Below, piece after piece: positions 32,409-44,283 of a DNA stretch of 64,000 nt (positions within the stretch are counted from its first letter, which is position 1; every line of letters starts with the position of its first letter). The stretch covers positions 18,088,001 through 18,152,000 of the forward strand of contig CM067557.1 of NCBI GenBank assembly GCA_034509755.1, read 5' to 3'. The notes under the pieces are model-generated. The model ran no database searches. It was given only the letters and a program-made list of their open reading frames with translations, and was not told where the DNA came from. The DNA is from Anisodus tanguticus. Lineage: Eukaryota > Streptophyta > Magnoliopsida > Solanales > Solanaceae. A program made the position numbers and the translations under genes.

Positions 32409-34726
32409 TAGCACCCTCACCAAAAGGGTGTCAGTACAAAATAATGTACCGAGTATGTAAGGTATATAAATAAAATAACAAGTACTGAAACTTTAAGTAG
32501 AAGCATGTAACAAAGTAACAAGTGTAGTGAGATCTCTCACTTACCTGTAAGCTTTATTCTGCTAAGGTTACTACTAACTCTAGAATGTGAGGTATTACAA
32601 TAATTCAAGTTATGCATACTTATAAAACTAATCTCTTTTTCGCAAATATGCTTTGCTAGAGTCACAAATGGACCTTGATAGGTGAACAAGTAGGCCTCAG
32701 TGGCTGCCAAATAAGCCTCAATGGCTACGAAGTAAGCTCAAAGTCTAGCAAATAATCTCAAAGGCTGACAAATAAGCCGCAAGGGCCAGCGAGTTGTACT
32801 TCTCAACTCAACTAAGCTCTTTGTACGTAACCCATTCAACTAATGTTCCCTTATGAGGAAACAACATACAATACATAACAGGTTGTGCAATTAAAGACTT
32901 GTTTACCTTCTGAGTTCAAACTAAATGCGCAAGTATCCGACTAGAGAAGTAATATTTCTAATGCATCCAACATAGACAATAACACAACTAACAAGTATGT
33001 GACCCGACTCTTACTATAACTGACTTTTGGGATACTTTTCTCAGGAAGACAACTAACGATTCCAAATGCTCTATAAAATTACATCAAGTACTATATGATC
33101 TAATGAGGACCTTGTAGTTTGGAATGAAATCAACTAGGCAAGCTCAAGACCAGTAAGTATATAGATTGAACTATGACTATTCTCTTACAACTTGTGGCTC
33201 TTACTATACGCTAGCAACTATTACGCACAACTAGGATTTCCAGATTCAATTGATAAGACCTATTACAAGATGGTTCACCTACTCTTCATGATATAAACTC
33301 ATGCGATGAATCAAATGAATGCTAATGGACTTGAACAAGTTTATTAGCCACAGAAATATCAAATCAACTATACACATCCCAATCAGAGGTAGCAAGAATA
33401 TCAAATACAAGAATAGAGTACCTACGACAATATTTCTTCTTAAACTTTCTCTCATCTAGTGCACTTTCAAACGAGTCATGCTCAATGAAGGAAAGGATAT
33501 CCATTACATACCTCTAAGTCAACCTTTCCACAGCGATGGCGAAACCAACCTCCTCCACAATTTAAGAATCAACAAGAAGCAGTTCTACTATTAACACGAG
33601 GGTCATAAAAATTAGCCGACAAACGACAATTGGCTCTATACATGATTCTACGACGAATATATATGCCTAACTCCTCTCTATTATTCATATAATCATCAAA
33701 TATATATGAATACTAATACATCTCCAGACTTTTCTCACACAAAAACCAGCCCCAACACGTCATACAAAAATTAAAACAACACTAGCATCAACAAGAGAAA
33801 CATACCAACTAACTAGTGAGCAACAAACTTGTTCTACAACAAATCAGGCAGCATGTCGCGTGCTTATTTTACCTTCTTTTGGTTCATAACAACAACAAAA
33901 CCATCAGGAAACATCCACCATACAAACATCATCTCAACAACCCAATAAAAGACTCGACACAAGATACAACATGACTAATAACTCAACTACATCATTCATC
34001 TATAAACTTGTAACATCTAGCATCTTTAAAGCCTGATCTATCTTACCCACATGAAAATGGGGAATATTGGTACCTCAAATAATAATAACCAGCTTTGTTT
34101 CACATTGGTTCAACTCGCAATGAGCTCATTCCAACAACTTATAGGTAGAACACAACTTTGCTAGCATCAACGATTATCTAAAACAAGTTTTATGATGTTA
34201 ACCTTGGGTTTTCTTTGGGAGTATTTAAGAACATTTAGGGAGTGTTTAGGAGGTCTTAGGGTCTGATTTTGGTCTAGAACATGAAGTAAAATGGAAGAGC
34301 ACTGCTTCATCCTTTAAATAGAAAGTTCCACTGTCTATGTGGGCTCCAAACGGGTTGCTTGCAGCATTTTCTTAAAGGTACATAACGTTTTGTATAGAGC
34401 TTCGATTAACGAAGGGTTTGTTGCATTGGAAAGTAGGTTCATAGAACATGAATTTAGATAGGTTGTGAACCCCATAACTTTATATACACTAGAAGCTATA
34501 CCCCACTAAAGCTGGGCGAAAACCTATCCAGAATTCTGCCTACCTTTCCCCGAGTTTCGACGAACTTAATTTCTTTGATACATTTAGCTCCAAATTCTTA
34601 CTAGACTTACTTAACACTTGTTTAAAACATTCTTTAACCTTGTAGAGCTATCTTAACCTCTATGAGTTTATGTTAGGTACTTATGATATACTTTAACGTA
34701 TAAAATATGGAACGTAAGATTATCGA
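32409..34726 (-). mobile_element. Gypsy LTR fragment, minus orientation
   Basis: The left edge carries the conserved block in minus orientation (CACCAAAAGGGTGTCAGTACAAAATAATG in the plus strand, 32,416 onward), so the LTR's own 3' end is cut by the array at 32,408. The rest, 2.3 kb, is non-coding with the texture of gypsy LTRs. Short repeats around AGGCCTCAGTGGCTGCCAA occur at about 32,690-32,790. I see no gene. The right edge is approximate. Confidence 0.55.
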
Positions 34727-34932
34727 GGTTCTATGAATAAGTATAACATACCAGGCCTTGAATGAGACTCTGTGGAATAACACAAATCACACCGGGCCAC
34801 TGGGGGAATTTTTGGTGCATGCAATGCACCATGTCGCGGCAAGGCGCTATAAATAAATATAATGTATCAAACCTTAATAAGGCTCTGTGGATTAAGTATA
34901 CGACAAAACCGACCATCTATAGGCTTTGTGGG
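34727..34932 (+). repeat. Degenerate direct repeats around GGCTCTGTGGA
   Basis: Two units are alike: 34,733-34,778 (ATAAGTATAACATACCAGGCC, then TGAATGAGACTCTGTGGA) and 34,850-34,896 (ATAAATATAATGTATCAAACC, then TTAATAAGGCTCTGTGGA). A weaker third lies near 34,910-34,932 (CTATAGGCTTTGTGGGA). The spacing between the first two is about 117 bases. The function is unknown. Confidence 0.6.
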
Positions 34933-35098
34933 AAAGCAACTTAGTGCCAAACAACCAAGTATAGGTTGGGGTGTATATCAGTTGTCATCAACCATGGAAT
35001 CCACTTTCTTGGAAGAAATTATTATAGGTATAAAAGTTTATCATATTCAACTTCAAGTTGGGGATCAATTTGGAGTGGACCCAACAGTCTAGCGAGAT

Positions 35099-35386
35099 TG
35101 TTGAGATAGGAATCAGAGTTTAGTTCCTAGGTTACAGAGTTTGTAACTTGAATTTGCAGAGGCTCACTTTGTAATGGAGTTTTGGGATAAATCCTATAGA
35201 AGTGTAGGTCATAGTTTTTTCTACCATTGTGAGCCGGGTGGTTTCCACTTAAGTGTCGTGTTCTTACTTTACTATTCTTTACTATTCCACATACGCTACG
35301 CTTAGATCAGGTAAAGTAACGTGTTATATTATGTTGGCAAAAATTAGGTTTCCTCTAGGATATATATTTGGTAGCGCAAAATATTA
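35099..35386 (+). mobile_element. Ty1/copia LTR, probable extent
   Basis: This is sequence directly before a primer site and copia gag. A TG start is possible at 35,099 (TGTTGAGATAGG), but the end does not show a clean CA and the start is not confirmed by a second copy. The preceding 34,933-35,098 may also belong to it. Confidence 0.5.
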
Positions 35387-35388
35387 AT

Positions 35389-35402
35389 TGGTATTAGAGC
35401 CG
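35389..35402 (+). other. Primer-binding site, tRNA-Met type (copia)
   Basis: The sequence TTGGTATTAGAGCC has one mismatch to TTGGTATCAGAGCC. Confidence 0.82.
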
Positions 35403-35442
35403 AGGACTCTACAAAAAGCTAACACCTGAAGAGAACATTACG

Positions 35443-36380
35443 ATGAATACTACACAGAGAAGTGGACATAGTAGAGGGATATTTATTTGAAAGCAACCAT
35501 TATTCAATGGTAGGTTTTATGCCTTATGGAAAGATCACATGGAAATCTACATAAAGGAGTTGGACTATGAGCTATGTGAGATCACTACAAAAGGACCACT
35601 ATTTTCCCCAAAGGTCAGACATGACGATACAAAAAGACCAAAAACCAATGAGGAATTTGTTGCTGAAGATTGTAAAATGATGGAACACAATGCTGCAGTA
35701 GTAAAAATCCTATATTGTGGTCTTGAAAAGGATGAGTGCAATAGAATTAAGGATGCTCCTATGCCAAAGAAATATAGGAGTTCCTGAAATAGGTACATGA
35801 AGGCATATCTTGAGAAAAATGGCTCAAACGTAAAAATCTCATGAGCAAGTATGATTATTTTTATGTGCAAAAAAAAAATCAGTCAAGAACATGTTTATCA
35901 GATTCTCTAGAATTAATTTATGAACTTAAGAATCTTGGAAGGGAATTCTCCTCTGAAGATCTAGTTAGGAAAGTCGTGAGAAGTCTTCCTCATTCATGGA
36001 TGCCAAAAGTTATAGCTATTGAATAAGCTAGTGAGTTAAGCTCAATGCAAATGGAGGACGTGTTTGTAAAACTTAACTCCTATGAACTCAACAAAGTTGA
36101 TCAAATCAAGAGGGCTCCTCCAGACTCAATAGCTGCAAACTGAGTCAGACATAGGAAAGTGGGATGATGAAGACAAGTGCAACAACTGTTTTATGTGTGG
36201 AGAATCTGACCATATGGTCAAAAAATACACACCATGGGGAGAAGGATTAGAAAAGGCTATGATAGCTACATTGAAAGTCAGAAACTAGAAAAGACGACTC
36301 ATGGTCAAACACAATGGATGATGCAAAGGCAAGTGTTCTAGATATAAACAGAGTTGATAATCTCTATGATTCAAACTCCT
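35443..36380 (+). pseudogene. gag: Ty1/copia gag, degenerate and truncated
   Basis: A frame from the ATG at 35,443 meets a stop at about 35,488, then is open at 35,539-35,787. It carries words of the copia gag (UBN2) domain: PLFNGRFYALWKDHMEIYIK, then LDYELCEITTKGP and EFVAEDCKMMEHNA. The next piece (35,841-36,026) has GREFSSEDLVRKVVRSLPHS. A zinc knuckle near 36,180-36,222 reads CFMCGESDHMVKKY, with the last Cys changed to Tyr. It then breaks off near 36,380, where an inverted gypsy RNase H begins. No copia pol is present. Confidence 0.85.
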
Positions 36381-36384
36381 AGAC

Positions 36385-36790
36385 TGGCTAGTCAGTGACT
36401 CTCCTTCGTCATGGTTCTCTTTTCTTCATCAACATGATTTAAACTTCTCATGTATCGCTAACTAAGAGCATCGGCTACCACATTCACTTTTTTGGATAAT
36501 AGAGAACATCTACATCATAATCCTTTATCAATTCAAGACATCTCATCATTCTAAGGTTCAACATCCACTGCTTAAAAATGTACTAAAGGTTCTTCTGATC
36601 TGTGAAAATATCAACGTGAACTCCATACAAATAGAGACGCCAAATCTTGAGTGCAACAATTATGGCTACCAATTCTAAGTCATGAGTCGGATAATTCTTT
36701 GCATGAGGCTTAAGCTGTCTGGATACATAAGTTATAACCTTACCATGCTGCATTAAAACACACCTAAGGAAAATTCATAAAGCATCACAG
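36385..36790 (-). pseudogene. pol: Tekay-like RNase H, minus strand
   Basis: The minus reading from about 36,780 gives a VLMQHGKVITYVSRQLKPHA segment, then NYPTHDLELVAIIVALKIW and LYLYGVHVDIFTDQKNL. It ends in a KKVNVVADALS tail near 36,460. These are the RNase H motifs of the Tekay/Del group, parallel to 13,060-13,480. Stops are present. Integrase should follow on the minus strand but is lost at the junction with copia gag near 36,385. Confidence 0.8.
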
Positions 36791-37870
36791 TATACCACGA
36801 ACACCTCGGTCCCCTCTAGCAAGGTTAACATTGGAGCTGAAGTTAATCTCATTTTCTATTCCTCGAAACTACGCTCACAGACATCTAACCACTAAAATTT
36901 GACTTTCTTCTAAGTTAATCTAGGCAATAGAGCTACAATGGAGGAAAAACCTTTATGAAACATCTGTAATAGCCCACCAGACCTAAGAACCGTTGAATAT
37001 CTTAAGTAGAAGTGGGTTTGGGCCAATTCTTAACAGCATCAATTTTTTTGAAAGGTAATCTGGATGCCCTCACCTGAAATCACATGGCCTAAGAATTCCA
37101 CTAACCTTAGCCAAAATTCACACTTCAAAAAATTTTCATAAACCTAGCGGTGTTGAAGTGTCCGCAATACAATTTTGAGATGTTTTGCATAATCAACCTC
37201 ACTGCGGGAATAGACTAGGATATTATCAATGAAGACAGTGATAAAAAGATCAAGATAAGGCTTGAAGACCTTGTTCATAAGATCCATGAAAGAAGTTGGG
37301 GAATTCGTCAATCCGAACGACATGACACCAAAATTCAAAATGGCCATAACAAGTTTTAAAGGCAGTTTTTGGAATATCAACTTTCTCAACCTTAAGCTGA
37401 TAGTACCTTGATCTGAGGGCAATCTTGGAATAACACTGAGCACTCTGAAGTTGGTCAAATAAATCATAGATTTTGGGAAGAGGATACTTATTCTTAATGG
37501 TGACCTTGTTCAACTGCCAATAGTCAATGCACATACACAAAGACCCACCATTCTTCCAAACAAACAAAATCGGTACACCCTATGGTGAGGCATTTGGTCT
37601 AATGAATCCCTTATCAAAGAGATATTTCAACTGGTTATTTAGCTTTCTTAACTCTGTTGGAGCCATTCTGTATGGTGGAATAGATATCGGCTTGTTGCCG
37701 AGAAGTAGATCAATTCTGAATTTAATCTCCCTATTAGGAGGAACTCCGGGAAGATCTTCAAGAAAGATTTCTAGAAACTCATTGATAACTGGAACTGACT
37801 GAAGAGTTGGGGTCTGGGTATCTGTATCCCTAACCCAAACCAGATGGTAAATATACCCCTTAGATATCAT
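36791..37870 (-). pseudogene. pol: Tekay-like reverse transcriptase, minus strand, catalytic Asp lost
   Basis: Three overlapping minus frames give an almost complete RT. The 37,870-37,580 part has SVPVINEFLEIFLEDLPGVP and ISIPPYRMAPTELRKLNNQL. The 37,567-37,250 part has NKVTIKNKYPLPKIYDLFDQ and a YYQLKV segment. The 37,467-37,144 part has VMSFGLTNSPTSFMDLMNKV and then VFIDNILVYSR near 37,213-37,236. The last motif is normally FIDD; the second catalytic Asp is Asn, so polymerase activity would be lost even in an intact frame. Frameshifts separate the pieces. Confidence 0.88.
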
Positions 37871-37930
37871 CTTTTTGACCTTAAGAAAGGAAATAAATCT
37901 ACCTATGGGTGATACTAAATCACTCTTCCA

Positions 37931-38257
37931 TTATATGACTGGCTCACCAGGAAATTCAAAGTTTACAATTTTGGTTATACAACCTACTATGGTATAACAT
38001 GAAGACAACCAATCCATACTCATGATTACATCAAAGTCTACCATTTCTACCTCTACTAAGTTAGTTGTTGTAACGCTGTGATAGACTTTAATTGGACAAC
38101 CCTTATAAACCCATATGGCTATAGCCGGCTCACCAACTGAGGTGGATACCTCAAAGAGTTTGTGTAACATTTCTTGTTCTATCCTAAATTTCTTAGAAAT
38201 AAAAGGGGTTACATATGACAGAGTGGATCTAGGATCCATAAAGGGCATAAACATCAA
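37931..38257 (-). pseudogene. Tekay-like aspartic protease, active-site Gly changed
   Basis: The open minus frame of 108 codons holds MDPRSTLSYVTP near 38,205-38,240, where the family normally has DPGST; the active-site Gly is Arg. It continues with ISKKFRIEQEMLHKLFEVST, then GCPIKVYHSVTTTNLVEVEM and VDFDVIMSMDWLSS. FDVIMSMDWL is the hallmark of this clade. The frame stops near 37,931, shortly before the RT linker. The function would be to cleave the gag-pol polyprotein. Confidence 0.85.
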
Positions 38258-38269
38258 AAGTCAAAATGA

Positions 38270-39068
38270 TTAATATACTTGTGACCACATCTGCACATAC
38301 CTCTATATCCTGATGACCTACTAATGCATACAAACTATTTGGACCTCTGCTTGAATTACCAGACTTAGCTGGACCACGCCCTGATTAGCCCTGAGAATTT
38401 TGAGGAACTAAATAATTTGCAGACTGAGCCACATTACCTCGTATACTCTGCCTTGTTGATAGGTAGCCTCGCTAACAATGACCCTACTGACCACAACCAT
38501 AACGGATATCCACACCCATGAGACACTCTATTGGGTGTCTCCTACCATACTTGCCACAAACTGGATTACTGAAAGTACATTGACCCACATTGGTCTTTGA
38601 TTGAGAACTTGATACTCTAAAATTCTATCTTTTATGATCCTATCCCAAGTTGTTGAAAGTATTTCTTTCCTGCAGGACTGCTCCCGTGACTTATATCAAA
38701 TGTTGGCAACATCCTATGACTGATAAGCTCCCAACTTTGCCTCCTCTATCTCAGTAACGTGCGTAACACGGAATATTTTATGAAGCCCCTCAATAAGATT
38801 CTACGGATCCTCTGTCTTGCTTGATCCTGTGAACACCGGAGGGTCCATATGAAGAAACTCATGAGTCCTGAAACTGGGTGAGCAACTGAATATCTCCACT
38901 AACATCTGAGTTAGTAGAACTGGGCAGCAGAACTAGAATCTCCGCAGGTCCTGTGGTATTAGGTGGGGGTACTGTACCTGAATTAGCTCCATGAGCCTAA
39001 GCATCCTCTTCACGAGCAGCATTAGTAGTATCTCTCTTACTTGTAGCTGATTTTCTTTTCACATGCAT
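38270..39068 (-). pseudogene. gag: Tekay-like gag remnant
   Basis: The minus strand opens near 39,068 with a basic start (MHVKRKSATSKRDTTNAARE) and a Pro/Asn-rich stretch. A zinc-knuckle-like reading lies near 38,465-38,505 (YGCGQ-stop-GHC). Most of the capsid domain seems deleted, because the region is under 0.8 kb where such gags usually need over 1 kb. It contains many stops. It lies between the primer site and the protease, as expected. Confidence 0.65.
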
Positions 39069-39268
39069 TTTTCTGAAATACATAATACACACTAGTTACA
39101 AGGATATCCTAAAGGTATATCTCTAATTGCATGATCTAGAGTACAAAGATGTGAGACAATCGTAGATGTCTTAGTGGTCAACTGTTTACATGTGTGGGGC
39201 CCTCACAAACATACAAGTGACCTCAGTGGACACAGTTTCGTAGACTCCCTAAGACACTTGAACCTAAT

Positions 39269-39281
39269 TCTTTGATACAAA
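39269..39281 (-). other. Primer-binding site, tRNA-Met type, decayed
   Basis: The minus strand reads TTTGTATCAAAGA, similar to TTGGTATCAGAGC with three changes, four bases inside the LTR end. Confidence 0.6.
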
Positions 39282-39285
39282 GCTC

Positions 39286-41123
39286 TGTAACTCCCCGAAC
39301 TATGGCAAAGGAAAAATACAACACTCGGTGCCTAACTGCATATGACCGAGCAAACCACATGGCTCACTAAATCAACATGGGAATCAAAAGCATGCAATAG
39401 TAATGACAATGACACATGTAGAATTGCATACTAAATGTTTTCTGAAATAATCATAGCGGAAATAATATGAAAGTATAATAAGTCTGAAAAACCAATGCTG
39501 ACATGACATACCAAACTAGTCTATGATATCTCCGAACACGAGTCTGACTTCAAACCTGTTTACCAGGACAAGGCCTTGGCATACCTTTATCATAAAACGT
39601 AATCATAAAAGTAACTAGACTGACACCCTAAATGAGATGGGGCTCACCACATCGCTGATACTGAAGCAATCACATTGAGCAGATCCGTCGCCTTGAAAAT
39701 AAACACCTACATTGTGAAGTGTAGGCACCATGCAAAAGGGATGTTAGTACATTTGAATTGTGTCATATGAAAAAAAATTGAAAGAATAGGCAGGCACATG
39801 ATATAATAGGAACATAAAGATAAAACTGAAACATGAGCATGATCTAATATGAGTAAACATATGTAAAGTTGTATATATGTAATTCTGAATATCTGTATAT
39901 ATATGTAACTATATATCTGTATATTTGTATATTTATGGAGAGATTAGAAGCATAATCGACAATATGAATCACCACATGGGTACATGGAGTCTGGCACCTA
40001 GCCTGACCAATAGAGCAATCCCACACCTTGTTGGGGTATGAGACATAACATGACTAAAAGTATCCAATTTGTAATCTGAAGGTATCATCCTCTGGAGGAG
40101 CGACCCTTATCCTACGGTGGCATACGCAGTTTCAAGATATCTGAGCCTTATCAGTGAACTATTCAACTCCCAAATCATGTATTTAAAAATAGTGGCTTGT
40201 AAGCCAATGGTTTCATGAAAGCAACTTGTAAAGCATGGTTTGAAATCATAATTTATCATGTGAACTAATATAACACATAACTTGTGTAAATTCATGAAAA
40301 CATATATCTATTAAGTTCATGAAATCTAACAATAATGGTTCATGACTTGTAATTTTAGAACCCATGGAATTTGAGGTTATGGGCATTCATGGATTATGCA
40401 TGGATTCCTAATAATCATAATGGAATATCAAGAACACAATAAAGAATTAATAATACAATATGGTATATCATGATACATGTAATTTAGGGCTATCATGAAT
40501 TTAGAATAAAACCCTAAGTTATGGAATTTCATGGATTTCATAGAAAACGTGGCGTGGGGAAGAACATGGATATTTCCACATGTGGATAGAATCTCTACAT
40601 ACCTTATTCACTCCAAAACGTGTCTTAAAAATTTGAACTTGGAAGCATAATCTCAAAGCTTGAAACTTGAAACCTTAGGATGGGTTTATCTTGAAACTCC
40701 TAGGTTAAGAACATTGGATTTCGCTTAGGAATTAATTAAACTTATATAGAATCATATGTAAATACATGAAAAAGGACTTACCTTTGTGTAGGAGATGATT
40801 GGGAAGAGAGATCCTTCGTTCTAGGATTTGAGATTATGAAAAACTAATTTTTAAAACTAAGTTGTGTATTTATACTATTTGTTGTCGGAACAATATGACG
40901 GTCCAAATTAATGGTCAGTCAATATTTTGACGGTTTGAGTCTGGGCCGTCAATATTTTGACGGTTCAAATTAACGGTGTGTCAAGAATTCTACGGTCTGT
41001 AAAATCCGGGCATCAAGTTGTATCTGCAAAAATGAAATTGGTTTTCATCTTTAAACTCCCTATTTGGTTTCCTAAACCCCTTAATCATAAACATGGCTTA
41101 GTTTAAACGTACAATGTGTTACA
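39286..41123 (-). mobile_element. Tekay-like 5' LTR, minus orientation, full length
   Basis: On the minus strand it runs from TGTAACACATTGTACG at 41,123 to GGGGAGTTACA at 39,286, 1,838 bases, with TG...CA ends. It has the conserved block at about 39,722-39,760. The U3 region has repeated GACGGTCC/GACGGTTTGA motifs (40,895-41,010). An AT-rich stretch lies at 39,870-39,935. It is inserted in the integrase of a plus-strand element, which resumes at 41,124. Confidence 0.85.
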
Positions 41124-41795
41124 ATGGGGTTGTCGTTTCCATTATATCTGACAGAGGTGCCCAGTTCACAACTAACTTTATATTTGAAGCCCTATATGGG
41201 CGAAAGTGTAGCTCTTATATCAACTGGTTTGAAGTATGAGAAGTGAAGTTATTGGGCCCTAACTTAGTACAAAAAGTGATATAAAAGGAAAAGTTAATTT
41301 AAGAACTATTGTTAACTCAATCCCCAGAGTTGGTAGAAATCCTATTTAGCTAATCGGCGCTGAGACCTAGAATTTGATATTGATGATTAGATGTTTGTGA
41401 AAATATCACCTATGAAAGGTGTGATGAGGTTTGGTAAGAAGGGAAAGCTTATCCCAGGTACGTTATACCGTATAACATTGTTCAAAGGATTGGCCAAGTG
41501 GCTAATAGGCTTGAGTTACCCCCGGAGTTGGAGGCTGTCCACCCAGTATTCTATGTGTTCATGCTTTGAAAGTGCAAAAGGTATCCCTCTTGTATTACCC
41601 CTATAGAGGATATTCAAATTATAGAGGACTTATTGTACGAGGAGACCCTAGTTATCATTCTTTATCATCATATCTGCAAGCTACAGACCAAAGAAATATC
41701 CTCTATTAATATGATTTAAAGGAACACAATGTGGAAGAGACGATGTGGGAGGCAAAACAGGACATGATTTCCAGATACCCTCGTGCGATATGATT
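41124..41795 (+). pseudogene. pol: Gypsy integrase C-terminal half, degenerate
   Basis: Directly after the inserted LTR the reading is a VVSIISDRGAQFTTNF segment (second catalytic Asp), then a jump to FEALYGRKCSSYINWFEV. The next parts are the VKISPMKGVMRFGKKGKL segment at 41,391 and LELPPELEAVHPVFYVFML. The end is chromodomain-like (NTMWKRRCGRQ). The catalytic Glu region is deleted between TTNF and FEAL. Many stops occur. It belongs to the element whose 3' LTR starts at 42,149. Confidence 0.82.
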
Positions 41796-42136
41796 TCCCT
41801 ACTTCTATCTTATCTATAAAGTTTATCATGTATACCTTAGATAGGTAATGTTGTCGATACAAATGTGACGGGTAGCCTAGATTTTGATATTTGATAATTG
41901 AGGTGAGTTATAGCTAACCTTTTTTATTTCTGTATAGATAAATGGTCATGGGGGGCCGATATTGTTATGTTATACTATTATATGAACCTCTGTGGCATTG
42001 GATTGGTGTTTTGGGCTACTTGACATGTTTTGGATAGTCCTGTTTATACAGGAAACTTTGCCAAAATTTCTAGAAAATCCTAAAGAGATAGAATTTTATA
42101 ACTATGTTACCTCTACATTCGAGGATGAATGTTTCT

Positions 42137-42147
42137 AAGGGGGGAGA
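42137..42147 (+). other. Polypurine tract
   Basis: AAGGGGGGAGA lies immediately 5' of the LTR start TGTTACACC. Confidence 0.88.
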
Positions 42148-42148
42148 A

Positions 42149-44283
42149 TGTTACACCTCATATTTTTATGTCAAGTCACGTCGTCAACAAACATAAGTAT
42201 CTAGAGAAGGTATGAGACTTTACAAAAGGGTAATTATGGTTTAATACTTGTTTATAGAGGTGTCAAGAAGAATGGAGGTTAAATGAATAAAAGAGGATGT
42301 GTTTCGCCAAACTTCAATGAAACTTCAATAATACGGTGGGATTAAGTCCGTACATTAACATACGGCCCATACATTTTATCTTGTGGGACCATACCAATTT
42401 TGTAGAATTTGGGAAATTTTGCCTAAGGAAGTACGGACAAATGTATGGACTGTACATGTGGCCTTATATCTTGGTAGTAGAAGAATTTATTTCTTATATA
42501 GTTTGTTTTTCTTGACTTAGGGCCTCATATTTCACACATTCCAGATCTTACACAACCCTAATAACTCTCAAAAAGGCCCCTTATAATCCTAGACTAAAAA
42601 TCAAAGGCAAAGTACGCAAATTCAATGTGAAGAATCCCATTGTTATCGTTATATCATTTTTCCTCCTTGTTGTGTTGGCTTTGGAGAATTCTAGGAGGTG
42701 AAGCAAGCTTGGACTTGAAGGTGTTCTTGTGGTTTGAAGTGAATTGCATCTTCATCTTCTTATCCTTGAGATTATGTAATTATTAGAAGAGTGATAGTAA
42801 TGGAGATCATGTAGAAAAACTATTAGCAATCTTGAAACTAAGTTATGTTATTCTTGGGTTATTTTATGCAAATTAAGAGTGTAATATGAATCTATTGGAT
42901 TGTTGATTGAGTTATGGATATGGAGGGGAGTTAGTGAAACGATTTTGGTGTTGATACATGTATAGAATTAAGTATAACAAGTAACATAAACTTTATGCAC
43001 GCAAGGTGTTCGATGAAATAGTTGAGTTTTCTTCTAAGTTATGGATTCGTTATTGATGCAATTATTTGTATAACGTAGATAATCATTTGTAGAATATTCG
43101 AGGGCCTTTGGAATCCATACCGCTAAGGAGACAAGGTATGTAAGGCTTACCTTTCCCTTCTTTCGGCATGATCTTAGAAAAACATGTCACGAAGTAAAAT
43201 TTATGTTAAGTAAATTCCATTCTTAAACATAAAAGTATATCTCCTCTTGTTCTGAAGTATTATATGAATCTTATATGTCCTTTGTCGAGATTATTTTTCA
43301 TATCCTATGATATCTCTGGTTATGTGATAGATTCTGAGATTCTTGTTGGATTGTAATGATTGATGTACATGATTTCATAACGATAGGCGGGGGCTAACGA
43401 CCATACGTCACTCCGCCTTGTTCATGTTAATATTTTGAGGTCCTTCATGCATTGTATATATGTATCTATTTTCTATTGAACCACGCTATAGTTAGCCTGA
43501 TACGGCACTTGTATGTGCACACCACTGCAGTTCAGTATGATATTAGCGAGTCTTATTATGGGTAGGTATGTTATGTTGATATTTTCCCAACGAAGAGGCT
43601 TGATAATATATTATATGGCCCCATAGAGTGACCCAATTTTTACAATTATACATATATCATGGTTATGTAGGTTGTACACCCTCAGTGGTAGTCCTGAGTC
43701 CCATGTTGATTTGTATACCCTCATCCTATCTTACATTCTTATTTACATGCCTTACATATTCAGTACATTATTTTTTATTGACATCCCTTTTGCTGGGGCG
43801 CAGTGTTTCATACCAGCAGGTGCAGGTAGATTGATAGATTCACCTCCAAAGTAGGCTACCTTATTCAGTTGTTGGTCATCGCACTCCACTATTCTAGAGT
43901 TGCTGTACATAGTTGGTAGGCTATGTTACTTTGGTATATAGTTACTTTGGGTATGGTGGGGCCCTGTCCCGACCTAATGACATGTTATAGTACTCTCAGA
44001 GGCTGGCAGACTAGTGGTTATTGTATATATGTTTTGTACTGCCTTGTAGGCCCTCTTTTCAATTGTTGGTACTCTATTATGACCTTGTCGGCCTTGTTAT
44101 ACGTATACTTTGGGTTGTATAGCACTTATTATATGTTATTACATCCAGATTTCCCTTATGATTGTCTTTCTGAGGTTTTGTCAGCCCAGATGGTTATATG
44201 TTTATGTCATGGTATCAAGGTGGTACGCTTGGTCCATTTAGGCATTGGGTACTGGACATACCCTCTAAGGTTGGGGTGTGACA
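42149..44283 (+). mobile_element. Gypsy 3' LTR, full length (2,135 bp)
   Basis: It starts TGTTACACCTC after the polypurine tract and ends GGGGTGTGACA. U3 holds paired motifs (GTCCGTACATT, ATACGGCCCATAC, GTACGGACAAATG) at 42,330-42,460. The conserved block lies at about 43,770-43,835 (GACATCCCTTTTGCTGGGGC). It is closely similar along its length to the LTR ending at 54,450. The open frame at 43,923-44,321 runs past the LTR end and is not a gene. Confidence 0.9.

Noticed and set aside
40895..41010. Possible MITE or foldback element
   Set aside because: The repeated GACGGT motifs are short and lie within U3 of a bounded LTR (39,286-41,123). No terminal inverted repeats with target duplication were seen.
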